A DNA stretch of 64,000 bases from Apostichopus japonicus (Eukaryota; Echinodermata; Holothuroidea; Aspidochirotida; Stichopodidae): NCBI RefSeq assembly GCF_037975245.1, contig NC_092575.1, positions 8,712,001-8,776,000 of the forward strand, given 5' to 3'. This document shows, piece after piece, positions 1 through 13,400 of the stretch. Within the stretch, counting starts at the first letter, position 1; every line of letters starts with the position of its first letter. A program made the position numbers and the translations under genes. The notes under the pieces are model-generated. The model was not told the DNA's origin, searched no databases, and saw only the letters and a list, made by a program, of their open reading frames with translations.

Positions 1-870
1 AATGTGCGGTACCGATCAATCGAATGTGCGGTACCGATTAATCGATTGTTCGGTACCGATCAATCGAATGTACTGTACCGAATAATCGAATATGCGTTAC
101 TAATTAATGGATTGTGCTGTACCGATCAATCGAATGTGCGGTACCGATCTATCGAATGTGTGGTACCTATTAAACGAATTTGCGGTACTGATCAAACGAA
201 TGTACAGTACCGATCAATCGAATGTGCGTTGCCGGTCAATCGAATGTGCGGTACCGATAAATCAAATGTGCGGTACCGATAAATCAATTGTGCGGTATCG
301 ATCAATCGAATGTGCGGTACCGATAAATCGAATGTGCGGTACATTTAAATAGAATGTGCGGTATCGATCAACCGAATGTGCGGTGAGGATCAATCGATTG
401 TGAGGTACCGATAAATCGAATGTGCGGTGACGATCAATCGAATGTGCGGTACCGATAAATCGAATGTGCGTTGCCGAAAAATCGAATGTGCGTTACCGAT
501 CAATCTAATGTGCGTTTCCGATCAATCGAATGTACGGTACCGATCAATCGAATGTGCGGTACCGATAAATCGAATGTACGTTGCCGAACAATCGAATAGG
601 TGTTACTAATTAATGGATTGTGCTGCACCGATCAATCGAATGTGCGGTACCGATCTATCGAATGTGTGATACTGATCTATCGAATGTGCGTTACCGATAA
701 ATCGAATGCGCGTTACCGATCAACGAATGTTCGGTACCGATAAATCAAATGTGCGGTACCGATCAATCGAATGTGCGGTACCGATTAATCGATTGTTCGG
801 TACCGATCAATCGAATGTACTGTACCGAATAATCGAATATGCGTTACTAATTAGTGGATTGTGCTGTAAC
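1..870 (+). repeat. 1,625-bp offset duplication, copy 1
   Basis: The order of variant monomers here recurs at 1626-2495. Markers such as GGTACATTTAAATAG (337-351), GGTGAGGATCAATCG and GAATAGGTGTTACTAATTAA (594-613) appear again exactly 1,625 bases later. The match fades after about 870, where point differences appear at 845 and onward. Offset 1,625 is not a multiple of 22, reflecting the shortened monomers inside. Confidence 0.85.
343..350. other. A/T-rich variant monomer with ATTTAAAT (example)
   Basis: In one class of monomer the CCGATCAATCG part is replaced by ATTTAAATAG or AATTTAAATAG, giving an 8-bp A/T palindrome (SwaI-type) flanked by normal linkers. The class recurs throughout both arms at irregular spacing of a few hundred bases (for example 1972, 4797, 5788, 37131, 41648, 50200) and is a useful positional marker for the higher-order blocks. 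Confidence 0.85.
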
Positions 871-1625
871 GATAAATCGAATGTGCGGTACCGATCTATC
901 GAATGTGTGGTACCTATTAAACGAATTTGCGGTACTGATCAAACGAATGTACAGTACCGATCAATCGAATGTGCGTTGCCGAAAAATCGAATGTGCGTTA
1001 CCGATCAATCTAATGTGAGGTACCGATAAATCGAATGTGCGGTACCGATCAATCGAATGTGCGGTACCGATAAATCGAATGTACGTTGCCGATAAATCGA
1101 ATGTGCGTAATCGATCAATCGAATGTGCGGTGACGATCAATCGAATGTGCGGTACCTATAAATCAAAATTGCGGTTCCGATCAATCGAATGTGCGGTACC
1201 GATAAATCATATATGAGGTACCGATTTATGGAATGTGCGGTATCGATCAATCGAATGTGAGGTACCGATAAATCGAATGTGCGTTGACGAAAAATCGAAT
1301 GTGCGTTACCGATCAATCTAATGTGCGTTTCCGATCAATCGAATGTGCGGTACCGATCAATCGAATGTGCGGTACCGATAAATCGAATGTACGTTGCCGA
1401 TAAATCGAATGTGCGTAATCGATCAATCGAATGTGCGGTACCGATCAATCGAATGTGCGGGACCTATAAATCAAAATTGCGGTTCCGATCAATCAAATGT
1501 GCGGTACCGATAAATCATATATGCGGTACCGATTTATTGATGTGCGGTATCGATCAATCGAATATGCGGTACCGATAAATCGAATGCGCGTTACCGATCA
1601 ACGAATGTTCGGTACCGATAAATCA

Positions 1626-2495
1626 AATGTGCGGTACCGATCAATCGAATGTGCGGTACCGATTAATCGATTGTTCGGTACCGATCAATCGAATGTACTG
1701 TACCGAATAATCGAATATGCGTTACTAATTAATGGATTGTGCTGTACCGATCAATCGAATGTGCGGTACCGATCTATCGAATGTGTGGTACCTATTAAAC
1801 GAATTTGCGGTACTGATCAAACGAATGTACAGTACCGATCAATCGAATGTGCGTTGCCGGTCAATCGAATGTGCGGTACCGATAAATCAAATGTGCGGTA
1901 CCGATAAATCAATTGTGCGGTATCGATCAATCGAATGTGCGGTACCGATAAATCGAATGTGCGGTACATTTAAATAGAATGTGCGGTATCGATCAACCGA
2001 ATGTGCGGTGAGGATCAATCGATTGTGAGGTACCGATAAATCGAATGTGCGGTGACGATCAATCGAATGTGCGGTACCGATAAATCGAATGTGCGTTGCC
2101 GAAAAATCGAATGTGCGTTACCGATCAATCTAATGTGCGTTTCCGATCAATCGAATGTACGGTACCGATCAATCGAATGTGCGGTACCGATAAATCGAAT
2201 GTACGTTGCCGAACAATCGAATAGGTGTTACTAATTAATGGATTGTGCTGCACCGATCAATCGAATGTGCGGTACCGATCTATCGAATGTGTGATACTGA
2301 TCTATCGAATGTGCGTTACCGATAAATCGAATGCGCGTTACCGATCAACGAATGTTCGGTACCGATAAATCAAATGTGCGGTACCGATCAATCGAATGTG
2401 CGGTACCGATTAATCGATTGTTCGGTACCGATCAATCGAATGTACTGTACCGAATAATCGAATATGCGTAACTAATTAGTGGATTATGCTGTACC
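1626..2495 (+). repeat. 1,625-bp offset duplication, copy 2
   Basis: Partner of 1-870, essentially base for base over the parts I compared. The intervening 871-1625 is not repeated at this offset, so this is a block duplication followed by other rearrangement rather than a clean two-copy tandem. Confidence 0.85.
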
Positions 2496-3560
2496 GATTA
2501 ATCGAATGTGCGGTACCGATCTATCGAATGTGTGGTACCTATTAAACGAAATTGCGGTACTGATCAAACGAATGTACAGTACCGATCAATCGAATGTGCG
2601 TTGCCGGTCAATCGAATGTGCGGTACCGATCAACGCATGTTCGGTGACGATCAATCGAATGTGCGGTACCGATCAATCATATAAGCGGTACCGATTTATT
2701 GAATGTGCGGTATCGATCAATCGAACGTACGGTACCGATAAATCATATATGCGGTACCGATTTATTGAATGTACGGTATCGATCAATCGAATGTGCGTTG
2801 CCGATCAATCGAATGTGCGGTACCGATTAATCGAATGCGCGTTACCGATCAACGAATGTTCGGTACCGATAAATCGAATGTGCGGTACCGATCAATCGAA
2901 TGTGCGGTACCGATTAATCGATTGTTCGGTACCGATCAATCGAATGTACTGTACCGAATAATCGAATATGCGTTACTAATTAGTGGATTGTGCTGTACCG
3001 ATTAATCGAATGTGCGGTACCGATCTATCGAATGTGTGGTACCTATTAAACGAATTTGCGGTACTGATCAAACGAATGTACAGTACCGATCAGTCGAATG
3101 TGCGTTGCCGGTCAATCGAATGTGCGGTACCGATCAACGAATGTTCGGTGACGATCAATCGAATGTGCAGTACCGATAAATCATATAAGCGGTACCGATT
3201 TATTGAATGTGCGGTATCGATCAATCGAACGTACGGTACCGATAAATCATATATGCGGTACCTATAAATCAAATGTGCGGTACCGATAAATCAATTGTGC
3301 GGTATCGATCAATCGATTGTGAGGTACCGATAAGTCGAATGTGCGGTGACGATCAATCGAATGTGAGGTACCGATAAATCGAATGTGCGTTGCCGATCAA
3401 TCGAATGTGCGGTACCGATCGATCGAATATACGGTACCGATCAATCGAATGTGCGGTACCGAACAATCGAATATGTGTTACTAATTAATGGATTGTGCTG
3501 CACCGATCAATCGAATGTGCGGTACCGATCTATCGAATGTGTGGTACCTATTAAACGAAT
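2210..3560 (+). repeat. Block shared with 26.85-28.2 kb and 33.45-34.8 kb
   Basis: The variant order in this 1.35-kb stretch matches 26850-28200 at a constant offset of 24,640, and 33451-34801 through the 6,601-bp duplication. It contains an internal 504-bp near-repeat (the TGGATTGTGCTG or TGGATTATGCTG monomer near 2481 and again near 2985), which the distant copies keep. Scattered point differences separate it from the other two, so it is the older relative. Confidence 0.8.
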
Positions 3561-4589
3561 TTGCGGTACTGATCAAACGAATGTACAGTACCGATCAATC
3601 GAATGTGCGGTACCGATAAATCAAATGTGCGGTACCGATAAATCAATTGTGCGATTTCGATCAATTGAATGTGCGGTACCGATAAATCGATTGTGCGGTT
3701 CCGATCAATCGAATGTGCCGTACCGATAAATCGAATGTGCGTTGCCGAGAAATCGAATGTGCGGTAAATTTAAATAGAATGTGTGGTACCGATAAATTGA
3801 ATGTGCGTTACCGATCAACGAATGTTCGGTACCAATCAATCGAATGTGAGGTACCGATAAATCGAATGTGCGGTACCGATCAACGAATGTTCGGTGACGA
3901 TCAATCGAATGTGCGGTACCGATAAATCATATAAGCGGTACCGATTTATTGAATGTGCGGTATCGATCAATCGAACGTACGGTACCGATAAATCATATAT
4001 GCGGTACCGATTTATTGAATGTGCGGTATCGATCAATCGAATGTGCGTCGCCGATCAATCGAATGTGCGGTACCGATTAATCGATTGTTCGGTACCGATC
4101 AATCGAATGTGTGGTACCTATTAAACGAATTTGCGGTACTGATCAAACGAATGTACAGTACCGATCAATCGAATGTGCGTTGCCGGTCAATCGAATGTGC
4201 GGTACCGATAAATCAAATGTGCAGTACCGATAAATCAATTGTGCGGTATCGATCAATCGAATGTGCGGTACCGATAAATCGAATGTGCGGTACATTTAAA
4301 TAGAATGTGCGGTATCGATCAATCGAATGTGCGGTGAGGATCAATCGATTGTGCGGTACCGATAAATCGATTGTTCGGTACCGATTAATCGAATGTGCGG
4401 TGACGATCAATCGAATGTGCGTTGCCGATAAATAGAATATGCGGTACAGATCAATCGAATGTGCGTTACCAATTAATGGATTGTGCTGTACCGATCAATC
4501 GATTGTGAGGTACCTATCAATCGAATGTGGGGTACCTATCAATCGAATGTGCGGTACATTAAAAAAGAATGTGCGATACCGATAAATCG

Positions 4590-6889
4590 AATGTGCGGTA
4601 CCGATTAATCGAATGTGCGTTGCCGATAAATCGAATGTACGTTAAAGATCAATCGAATGTGCGTTGATCAATCGAATGTGCGGTACCGATTAATCGAATG
4701 TGCGGTACCGAAAATCAATTTTGCGGTATCGATCAATCGAATGTGCCGTACCGATAAATCGAATGGACATTGCCGATAAACCGAATGTGCGGTAAATTTA
4801 AATAGAATGTGCGGTACCGTTAAATCGAATGTGCGGTACCGATAAATCGAATATGCGGTACCGATAAATCGAATGTACGTTGCCGATAAATCGAATGTGC
4901 GTAATCGATCAATCGAATGTGCGGTGACGATCAATCGAATGTGCGGTACCTATAAATCAAAATTGCGGTTCAGATCAATCGAATGTGCGGTACCGATAAA
5001 TCATATATGCGGTACCGATTTATGGAATGTGCGGTATCGATCAATCGAATGTGAGGTACCGATAAATCGAATGTGCGTTGACGAAAAATCGAATGTGCGT
5101 TACCGATCAATCTAATGTGCGTTTCCGATCAATCGAATGTGCGGTACCGATCAATCGAATGTGCGGTACCGATAAATCGAATGTACGTTGCCGATAAATC
5201 GAATGTGCGTAATCGATCAATCGAATGTGCGGTTACGATCAATCGAATGTGCGGTACCTATAAATCAAAATTGCGGTTCCGATCAATCGAATGTGCGGTA
5301 CCTATAAATCATATATGCGGTACCGATTTATTGATGTGCGGTATCGATCAATCGAATATGCGGTACCGATAAATCGAATGTGCGTTACCGGTAAATCGAA
5401 TGCGCGTTACCGATCAACGAATGTTCGGTACCGATAAATCAAATGTGCGGTACCGATCAATCGAATGTGCGGTACCGATTAGTCGATTGTTCGGTACCGA
5501 TCAATCGAATGTACTGTACCGAATAATCGAATATGCGTTACTAATTAATGGATTGTGCTGTACCGATCAATCGAATGTGCGGTACTGATCTATCGAATGT
5601 GTGGTACCTATTAAACGAATTTGCGGTACAGATCAAACGAATGTACAGTACCGATCAATCGAATGTGCGTTGCCGGTCAATCGAATGTGCGGTACCGATA
5701 AATCAAATGTGCGGTACCGATAAATCAATTGTGCAGTATCGATCAATCGAATGTGCGGTACCGATAAATCGAATGTGCGGTACATTTAAATAGAATGTGC
5801 GGTATCGATCAATCGAATGTGCGTTGCCGGTCAATCGAATGTGCGGTACCGATAAATCAAATGTGCGGTACCGATAAATCAATTGTGCGGTATCGATCAA
5901 TCGAATGTGAGGTACCGATAAATCGAATGTGCGTTGCCGATCAATCGAATGTGCGGTACCGATTAATCGATTGTTCGGTACCGATCAATCGAATGTGCGG
6001 TACCGATCGATCGAATGTGCGGTACCGATTAATCGAATGTGCGGTACCGAACAATCGAATATGTGTTACTAATTAATGGATTGTGCTGCACCGATCAATC
6101 GAATGTGCGGTACCGATCTATCGAATGTGTGGTACCTATTAAACGAAATTGCGGTACTGATCAATCGAATGTGCAGTACCGATCAGTCGAATGTGCGGTA
6201 CCGATAAATCGAATATGCGTTACCAATTCATCGATTGTGCGGTACCGATAAATCGATTGTTCGGTACCGATTAATCGAATGTGCGGTGACGATCAATCGA
6301 ATGTGCGTTGCCGATAAATAGAATATGCGGTACAGATCAATCGAATGTGCGTTACCAATTAATGGATTGTGCTGTACCGATCAATCGATTGTGCGGTACC
6401 TATCAATCGAATGTGTGGTACCTATCAATCGAATGTGCGGTACATTAAAATAGAATGTGCGATACCGATAAATCGAATGTGCGGTACCGATAAATCGAAT
6501 GTGCGTTGCCCATAAATCGAATGTACGTTAAGGATCAATCGAATGTGCGTTGATCAATCGAATGTGCGGTACCGATTAATCGAATGTGCGGTACAGAAAA
6601 TCAATTTTGCGGTATCGATCAATCGAATGTGCCGTAACGATAAATCGAATGGACATTGCCGATAAACCGAATGTGCGGTAAATTTAAATAGAATGTGCGG
6701 TACCGATAAATGGAATGTGCGGTACCGATAAATCGAATATGCGTTACCAATTCATCGATTGTGCTGTACCGATAAATCGATTGTTCGGTACCGATTAATC
6801 GAATGTGCGGTGACGATCAATCGAATGTGCGTTGCCGATAAATCGAATATGCGGTACCGATCAATACAATGTGCGGTACCGGTAAATAG
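4590..6889 (+). repeat. 2,300-bp sub-block, copy 1 (nested)
   Basis: This lies inside the first 7,079-bp block. Markers such as CGTTAAAGATCAATCG (4632 and 6932) and GTACTGTACCGAATAATCG (5511 and 7811) recur at exactly 2,300 bases. The same pair is present in the second large block at about 11669-13968 and 13969-16276. A few substitutions separate the copies, more than separate the two 7-kb blocks. Confidence 0.9.
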
Positions 6890-9197
6890 AATGTGCGGTA
6901 CCGATTAATCGAATGTGCGTTGCCGATAAATCGAATGTACGTTAAAGATCAATCGAATGTGCGTTGATCAATCGAATGTGCGGTACCGATTAATCGAATG
7001 TGCGGTACCGAAAATCAATTTCGCGGTATCGATCAATCGAATGTGCCGTACCGATAAATCGAATGGACATTGCCGATAAACCGAATGTGCGGTAAATTTA
7101 AATAGAATGTGCGGTACCGTTAAATCGAATGTGCGGTACCGATAAATCGAATATGCGGTACCGATAAATCGAATGTACGTTGCCGATAAATCGAATGTGC
7201 GTAATCGATCAATCGAATGTGCGGTGACGATCAATCGAATGTGCGGTACCTATAAATCAAAATTGCGGTTCCGATCAATCGAATGTGCGGTACCGATAAA
7301 TCATATATGCGGTACCGATTTATGGAATGTGCGGTATCGATCAATCGAATGTGAGGTACCGATAAATCGAATGTGCGTTGACGAAAAATCGAATGTGCGT
7401 TACCGATCAATCTAATGTGCGTTTCCGATCAATCGAATGTGCGGTACCGATCAATCGAATGTGCGGTACCGATAAATCGAATGTACGTTGCCGATAAATC
7501 GAATGTGCGTAATCGATCAATCGAATGTGCGGTTACGATCAATCGAATGTGCGGTACCTATAAATCAAAATTACGGTTCCGATCAATCGAATGTGCGGTA
7601 CCTATAAATCATATATGCGGTACCGATTTATTGATGTGCGGTATCGATCAATCGAATATGCGGTACCGATAAATCGAATGTGCGTTACCGGTAAATCGAA
7701 TGCGCGTTACCGATCAACGAATGTTCGATACCGATAAATCAAATGTGCGGTACCGATCAATCGAATGTGCGGTACCGATTAGTCGATTGTTCGGTACCGA
7801 TCAATCGAATGTACTGTACCGAATAATCGAATATGCGTTACTAATTAATGGATTGTGCTGTACCGATCAATCCAATGTGCGGTACTGATCTATCGAATGT
7901 GTGGTACCTATTAAACGAATTTGCGGTACAGATCAAACGAATGTACAGTACCGATCAATCGAATGTGCGTTGCCGGTCAATCGAATGTGCGGTACCGATA
8001 AATCAAATGTGCGGTACCGATAAATCAATTGTGCAGTATCGATCAATCGAATGTGCGGTACCGATAAATCGAATGTGCGGTACATTTAAATAGAATGTGC
8101 GGTATCGATCAATCGAATGTGCGTTGCCGGTCAATCGAATGTGCGGTACCGATAAATCAAATGTGCGGTACCGATAAATCAATTGTGCGGTATCGATCAA
8201 TCGAATGTGAGGTACCGATAAATCGAATGTGCGTTGCCGATCAATCGAATGTGCGGTACCGATTAATCGATTGTTCGGTACCGATCAATCGAATGTGCGG
8301 TACCGATCGATCGAATGTGCGGTACCGATCAATCGAATGTGCGGTACCGAACAATCGAATATGTGTTACTAATTAATGGATTGTGCTGCACCGATCAATC
8401 GAATGTGCGGTACCGATCTATCGAATGTGTGGTACCTATTAAACGAAATTGCGGTACTGATCAATCGAATGTGCAGTACCGATCAGTCGAATGTGCGGTA
8501 CCGATAAATCGAATATGCGTTACCAATTCATCGATTGTGCGGTACCGATAAATCGATTGTTCGGTACCGATTAATCGAATGTGCGGTGACGATCAATCGA
8601 ATGTGCGTTGCCGATAAATAGAATATGCGGTACAGATCAATCGAATGTGCGTTACCAATTAATGGATTGTGCTGTACCGATCAATCGATTGTGCGGTACC
8701 TATCAATCGAATGTGTGGTACCTATCAATCGAATGTGCGGTACATTAAAATAGAATGTGCGATACCGATAAATCGAATGTGCGGTACCGATAAATCGAAT
8801 GTGCGTTGCCCATAAATCGAATGTACGTTAAGGATCAATCGAATGTGCGTTGATCAATCGAATGTGCGGTACCGATTAATCGAATGTGCGGTACAGAAAA
8901 TCAATTTTGCGGTATCGATCAATCGAATGTGCCGTACCGATAAATCGAATGGACATTGCCGATAAACCGAATGTGCGGTAAATTTAAATAGAATGTGCGG
9001 TACCGATAAATCGAATGTGCGGTACCGATAAATCGAATATGCGTTACCAATTCATCGATTGTGCGGTACCGATAAATCGATTGTTCGGTACCGATTAATC
9101 GAATGTGCGGTGACGATCAATCGAATGTGCGTTGCCGATAAATCGAATATGCGGTACCGATCAATACAATGTGCGGTACCGGTAAATAGAATGTGCG
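6890..9197 (+). repeat. 2,300-bp sub-block, copy 2 (nested)
   Basis: Tandem partner of 4590-6889. Substitutions against copy 1 include TTCGATACCG for TTCGGTACCG near 7725 and CAATCCAATG for CAATCGAATG near 7869. Both variants also appear at the matching place in the second 7,079-bp block (near 14804 and 14948). The 2,300-bp duplication therefore came before the 7,079-bp one. Confidence 0.9.
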
Positions 9198-10469
9198 TTG
9201 CAGATAAATCGAATGTGCGGTACCGATCAATCGAATGTGCCGTACCGATCAATCGAATGTGCGTTGCAGATAAATCGAATGTGCGGTAAATTTAAATAGA
9301 ATGTGCGGTACCGATAAATGGAATGTGCGGTACCGATCAATCGAATATGCGGTACCGATCAATCGAATGTGCGTTGCCGGTCAATCGAATGTGCGGTACC
9401 GATCAACGAATGTTCGGTGACGATCAATCGAATGTGCGGTACCGATAAATCATATAAGCGGTACCGATTTATTGAATGTGCGGTATCGATCAATCGAACG
9501 TACGGTACCGATAAATCATATATGCGGTACCGATTTATTGAATGTGCGGTATCGATCAATCGAATGTGCGTTGCCGATCAATCGAATGTGCGGTACCGAT
9601 TAATCGATTGTTCGGTACCGATCAATCGAATGTGCGGTACCGATCGATCGAATGTTCGGTACCGATCAATCGAATGTGCGGTACCGAACAATCGAATATG
9701 TGTTACTAATTAATGGATTGTGCTGCACCGATCAATCGAATGTGCGGTACCGATCTATCGAATGTGTGGTACCTATTAAACGAAATTGCGGTACTGATCA
9801 ATCGAATGTGCAGTACCGATCAGTCGAATGTGCGGTACCGATAAATCGAATATGCGTTACCAATTCATCGATTGTGCTGTACCGATAAATCGATTGTTCG
9901 GTACCGATTAATCGAATGTGCGGTGACGATCAATCGAATGTGCGTTGCCGATAAATAGAATATGCGGTACAAATCAATCGAATGTGCGTTACCAATTAAT
10001 GGATTGTGCTGTACCGATCAATCGATTGTGCGGTACCTATCAATCGAATGTGTGGTACCTATCAATCGAATGTGCGTTGCCGATAAATCGAATGTACGTT
10101 AAGGATCAATCGAATGTTCGTTGATCAATCGAATGTGCGGTACCGATTAATCGAATGTGCGGTACCGAAAATCAATTTTGCGGTATCGATCAATCGAATG
10201 TGCCGTACCGATAAATCGAATGGACATTGCCGATAAACCGAATGTGCGGTAAATTTAAATAGAATGTGCGGTACCGTTAAATCGAATGTGCGGTACCGAT
10301 AAATCGAATATGCGTTACCAATTCATCGATTGTGCTGTACCGATAAATCGATTGTTCGGTACCGATTAATCGAATGTGAGGTACCGATAAATCGAATGTG
10401 CGTTGCCGAAAAATCGAATGTGCGTTGCCGAAAAATCGAATGTGCGTTACCGATCAATCTAATGTGCGT

Positions 10470-13400
10470 TTCCGATCAATCGAATGTGCGGTACCGATCG
10501 ATCGAATATACGGTACCGATCAATCGAATGTGCGGTACCGAACAATCGAATATGTGTTACTAATTAATGGATTGTGCTGCACCGATCAATCGAATGTGCG
10601 GTACCGATCTATCGAATGTGTGGTACCTATTAAACGAATTTGCGGTACTGATCAAACGAATGTACAGTACCGATCAATCGAATGTGCGGTACCGATAAAT
10701 CAAATGTGCGGTACCGATAAATCAATTGTGCGATTTCGATCAATTGAATGTGCGGTACCGATAAATCGATTGTGCGGTTCCGATCAATCGAATGTGCCGT
10801 ACCGATAAATCGAATGTGCGTTGCCGAGAAATCGAATGTGCGGTAAATTTAAATAGAATGTGTGGTACCGATAAATTGAATGTGCGTTACCGATCAACGA
10901 ATGTTCGGTACCAATCAATCGAATGTGAGGTACCGATAAATCGAATGTGCGGTACCGATCAACGAATGTTCGGTGACGATCAATCGAATGTGCGGTACCG
11001 ATAAATCATATAAGCGGTACCGATTTATTGAATGTGCGGTATCGATCAATCGAACGTACGGTACCGATAAATCATATATGCGGTACCGATTTATTGAATG
11101 TGCGGTATCGATCAATCGAATGTGCGTCGCCGATCAATCGAATGTGCGGTACCGATTAATCGATTGTTCGGTACCGATCAATCGAATGTGTGGTACCTAT
11201 TAAACGAATTTGCGGTACTGATCAAACGAATGTACAGTACCGATCAATCGAATGTGCGTTGCCGGTCAATCGAATGTGCGGTACCGATAAATCAAATGTG
11301 CAGTACCGATAAATCAATTGTGCGGTATCGATCAATCGAATGTGCGGTACCGATAAATCGAATGTGCGGTACATTTAAATAGAATGTGCGGTATCGATCA
11401 ATCGAATGTGCGGTGAGGATCAATCGATTGTGCGGTACCGATAAATCGATTGTTCGGTACCGATTAATCGAATGTGCGGTGACGATCAATCGAATGTGCG
11501 TTGCCGATAAATAGAATATGCGGTACAGATCAATCGAATGTGCGTTACCAATTAATGGATTGTGCTGTACCGATCAATCGATTGTGAGGTACCTATCAAT
11601 CGAATGTGGGGTACCTATCAATCGAATGTGCGGTACATTAAAAAAGAATGTGCGATACCGATAAATCGAATGTGCGGTACCGATTAATCGAATGTGCGTT
11701 GCCGATAAATCGAATGTACGTTAAAGATCAATCGAATGTGCGTTGATCAATCGAATGTGCGGTACCGATTAATCGAATGTGCGGTACCGAAAATCAATTT
11801 TGCGGTATCGATCAATCGAATGTGCCGTACCGATAAATCGAATGGACATTGCCGATAAACCGAATGTGCGGTAAATTTAAATAGAATGTGCGGTACCGTT
11901 AAATCGAATGTGCGGTACCGATAAATCGAATATGCGGTACCGATAAATCGAATGTACGTTGCCGATAAATCGAATGTGCGTAATCGATCAATCGAATGTG
12001 CGGTGACGATCAATCGAATGTGCGGTACCTATAAATCAAAATTGCGGTTCCGATCAATCGAATGTGCGGTACCGATAAATCATATATGCGGTACCGATTT
12101 ATGGAATGTGCGGTATCGATCAATCGAATGTGAGGTACCGATAAATCGAATGTGCGTTGACGAAAAATCGAATGTGCGTTACCGATCAATCTAATGTGCG
12201 TTTCCGATCAATCGAATGTGCGGTACCGATCAATCGAATGTGCGGTACCGATAAATCGAATGTACGTTGCCGATAAATCGAATGTGCGTAATCGATCAAT
12301 CGAATGTGCGGTTACGATCAATCGAATGTGCGGTACCTATAAATCAAAATTGCGGTTCCGATCAATCGAATGTGCGGTACCTATAAATCATATATGCGGT
12401 ACCGATTTATTGATGTGCGGTATCGATCAATCGAATATGCGGTACCGATAAATCGAATGTGCGTTACCGGTAAATCGAATGCGCGTTACCGATCAACGAA
12501 TGTTCGGTACCGATAAATCAAATGTGCGGTACCGATCAATCGAATGTGCGGTACCGATTAGTCGATTGTTCGGTACCGATCAATCGAATGTACTGTACCG
12601 AATAATCGAATATGCGTTACTAATTAATGGATTGTGCTGTACCGATCAATCGAATGTGCGGTACTGATCTATCGAATGTGTGGTACCTATTAAACGAATT
12701 TGCGGTACAGATCAAACGAATGTACAGTACCGATCAATCGAATGTGCGTTGCCGGTCAATCGAATGTGCGGTACCGATAAATCAAATGTGCGGTACCGAT
12801 AAATCAATTGTGCAGTATCGATCAATCGAATGTGCGGTACCGATAAATCGAATGTGCGGTACATTTAAATAGAATGTGCGGTATCGATCAATCGAATGTG
12901 CGTTGCCGGTCAATCGAATGTGCGGTACCGATAAATCAAATGTGCGGTACCGATAAATCAATTGTGCGGTATCGATCAATCGAATGTGAGGTACCGATAA
13001 ATCGAATGTGCGTTGCCGATCAATCGAATGTGCGGTACCGATTAATCGATTGTTCGGTACCGATCAATCGAATGTGCGGTACCGATCGATCGAATGTGCG
13101 GTACCGATTAATCGAATGTGCGGTACCGAACAATCGAATATGTGTTACTAATTAATGGATTGTGCTGCACCGATCAATCGAATGTGCGGTACCGATCTAT
13201 CGAATGTGTGGTACCTATTAAACGAAATTGCGGTACTGATCAATCGAATGTGCAGTACCGATCAGTCGAATGTGCGGTACCGATAAATCGAATATGCGTT
13301 ACCAATTCATCGATTGTGCGGTACCGATAAATCGATTGTTCGGTACCGATTAATCGAATGTGCGGTGACGATCAATCGAATGTGCGTTGCCGATAAATAG

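Larger units (their letters stand above)
3391..10469 (+). repeat. 7,079-bp tandem block, copy 1
   Basis: Every variant landmark from about 3391 recurs 7,079 bases downstream. Examples are GATCGATCGAATATACGG, GATTTATGGAATG, the CATTGCCGATAAACCG monomers and TCATATAAGCGG. The copies are almost identical. One difference I could verify is A at 4972 against C at 12051. The block contains two copies of a 2,300-bp sub-block. Confidence 0.92.

Noticed and set aside
4-3005. Many ORFs of 60-190 codons in the satellite, both strands, looking like repeat proteins
   Set aside because: They are by-products of a stop-poor 22-bp monomer that shifts frame each copy. All frames give the same repeat, lengths follow variant monomers, and nothing supports selection for coding.
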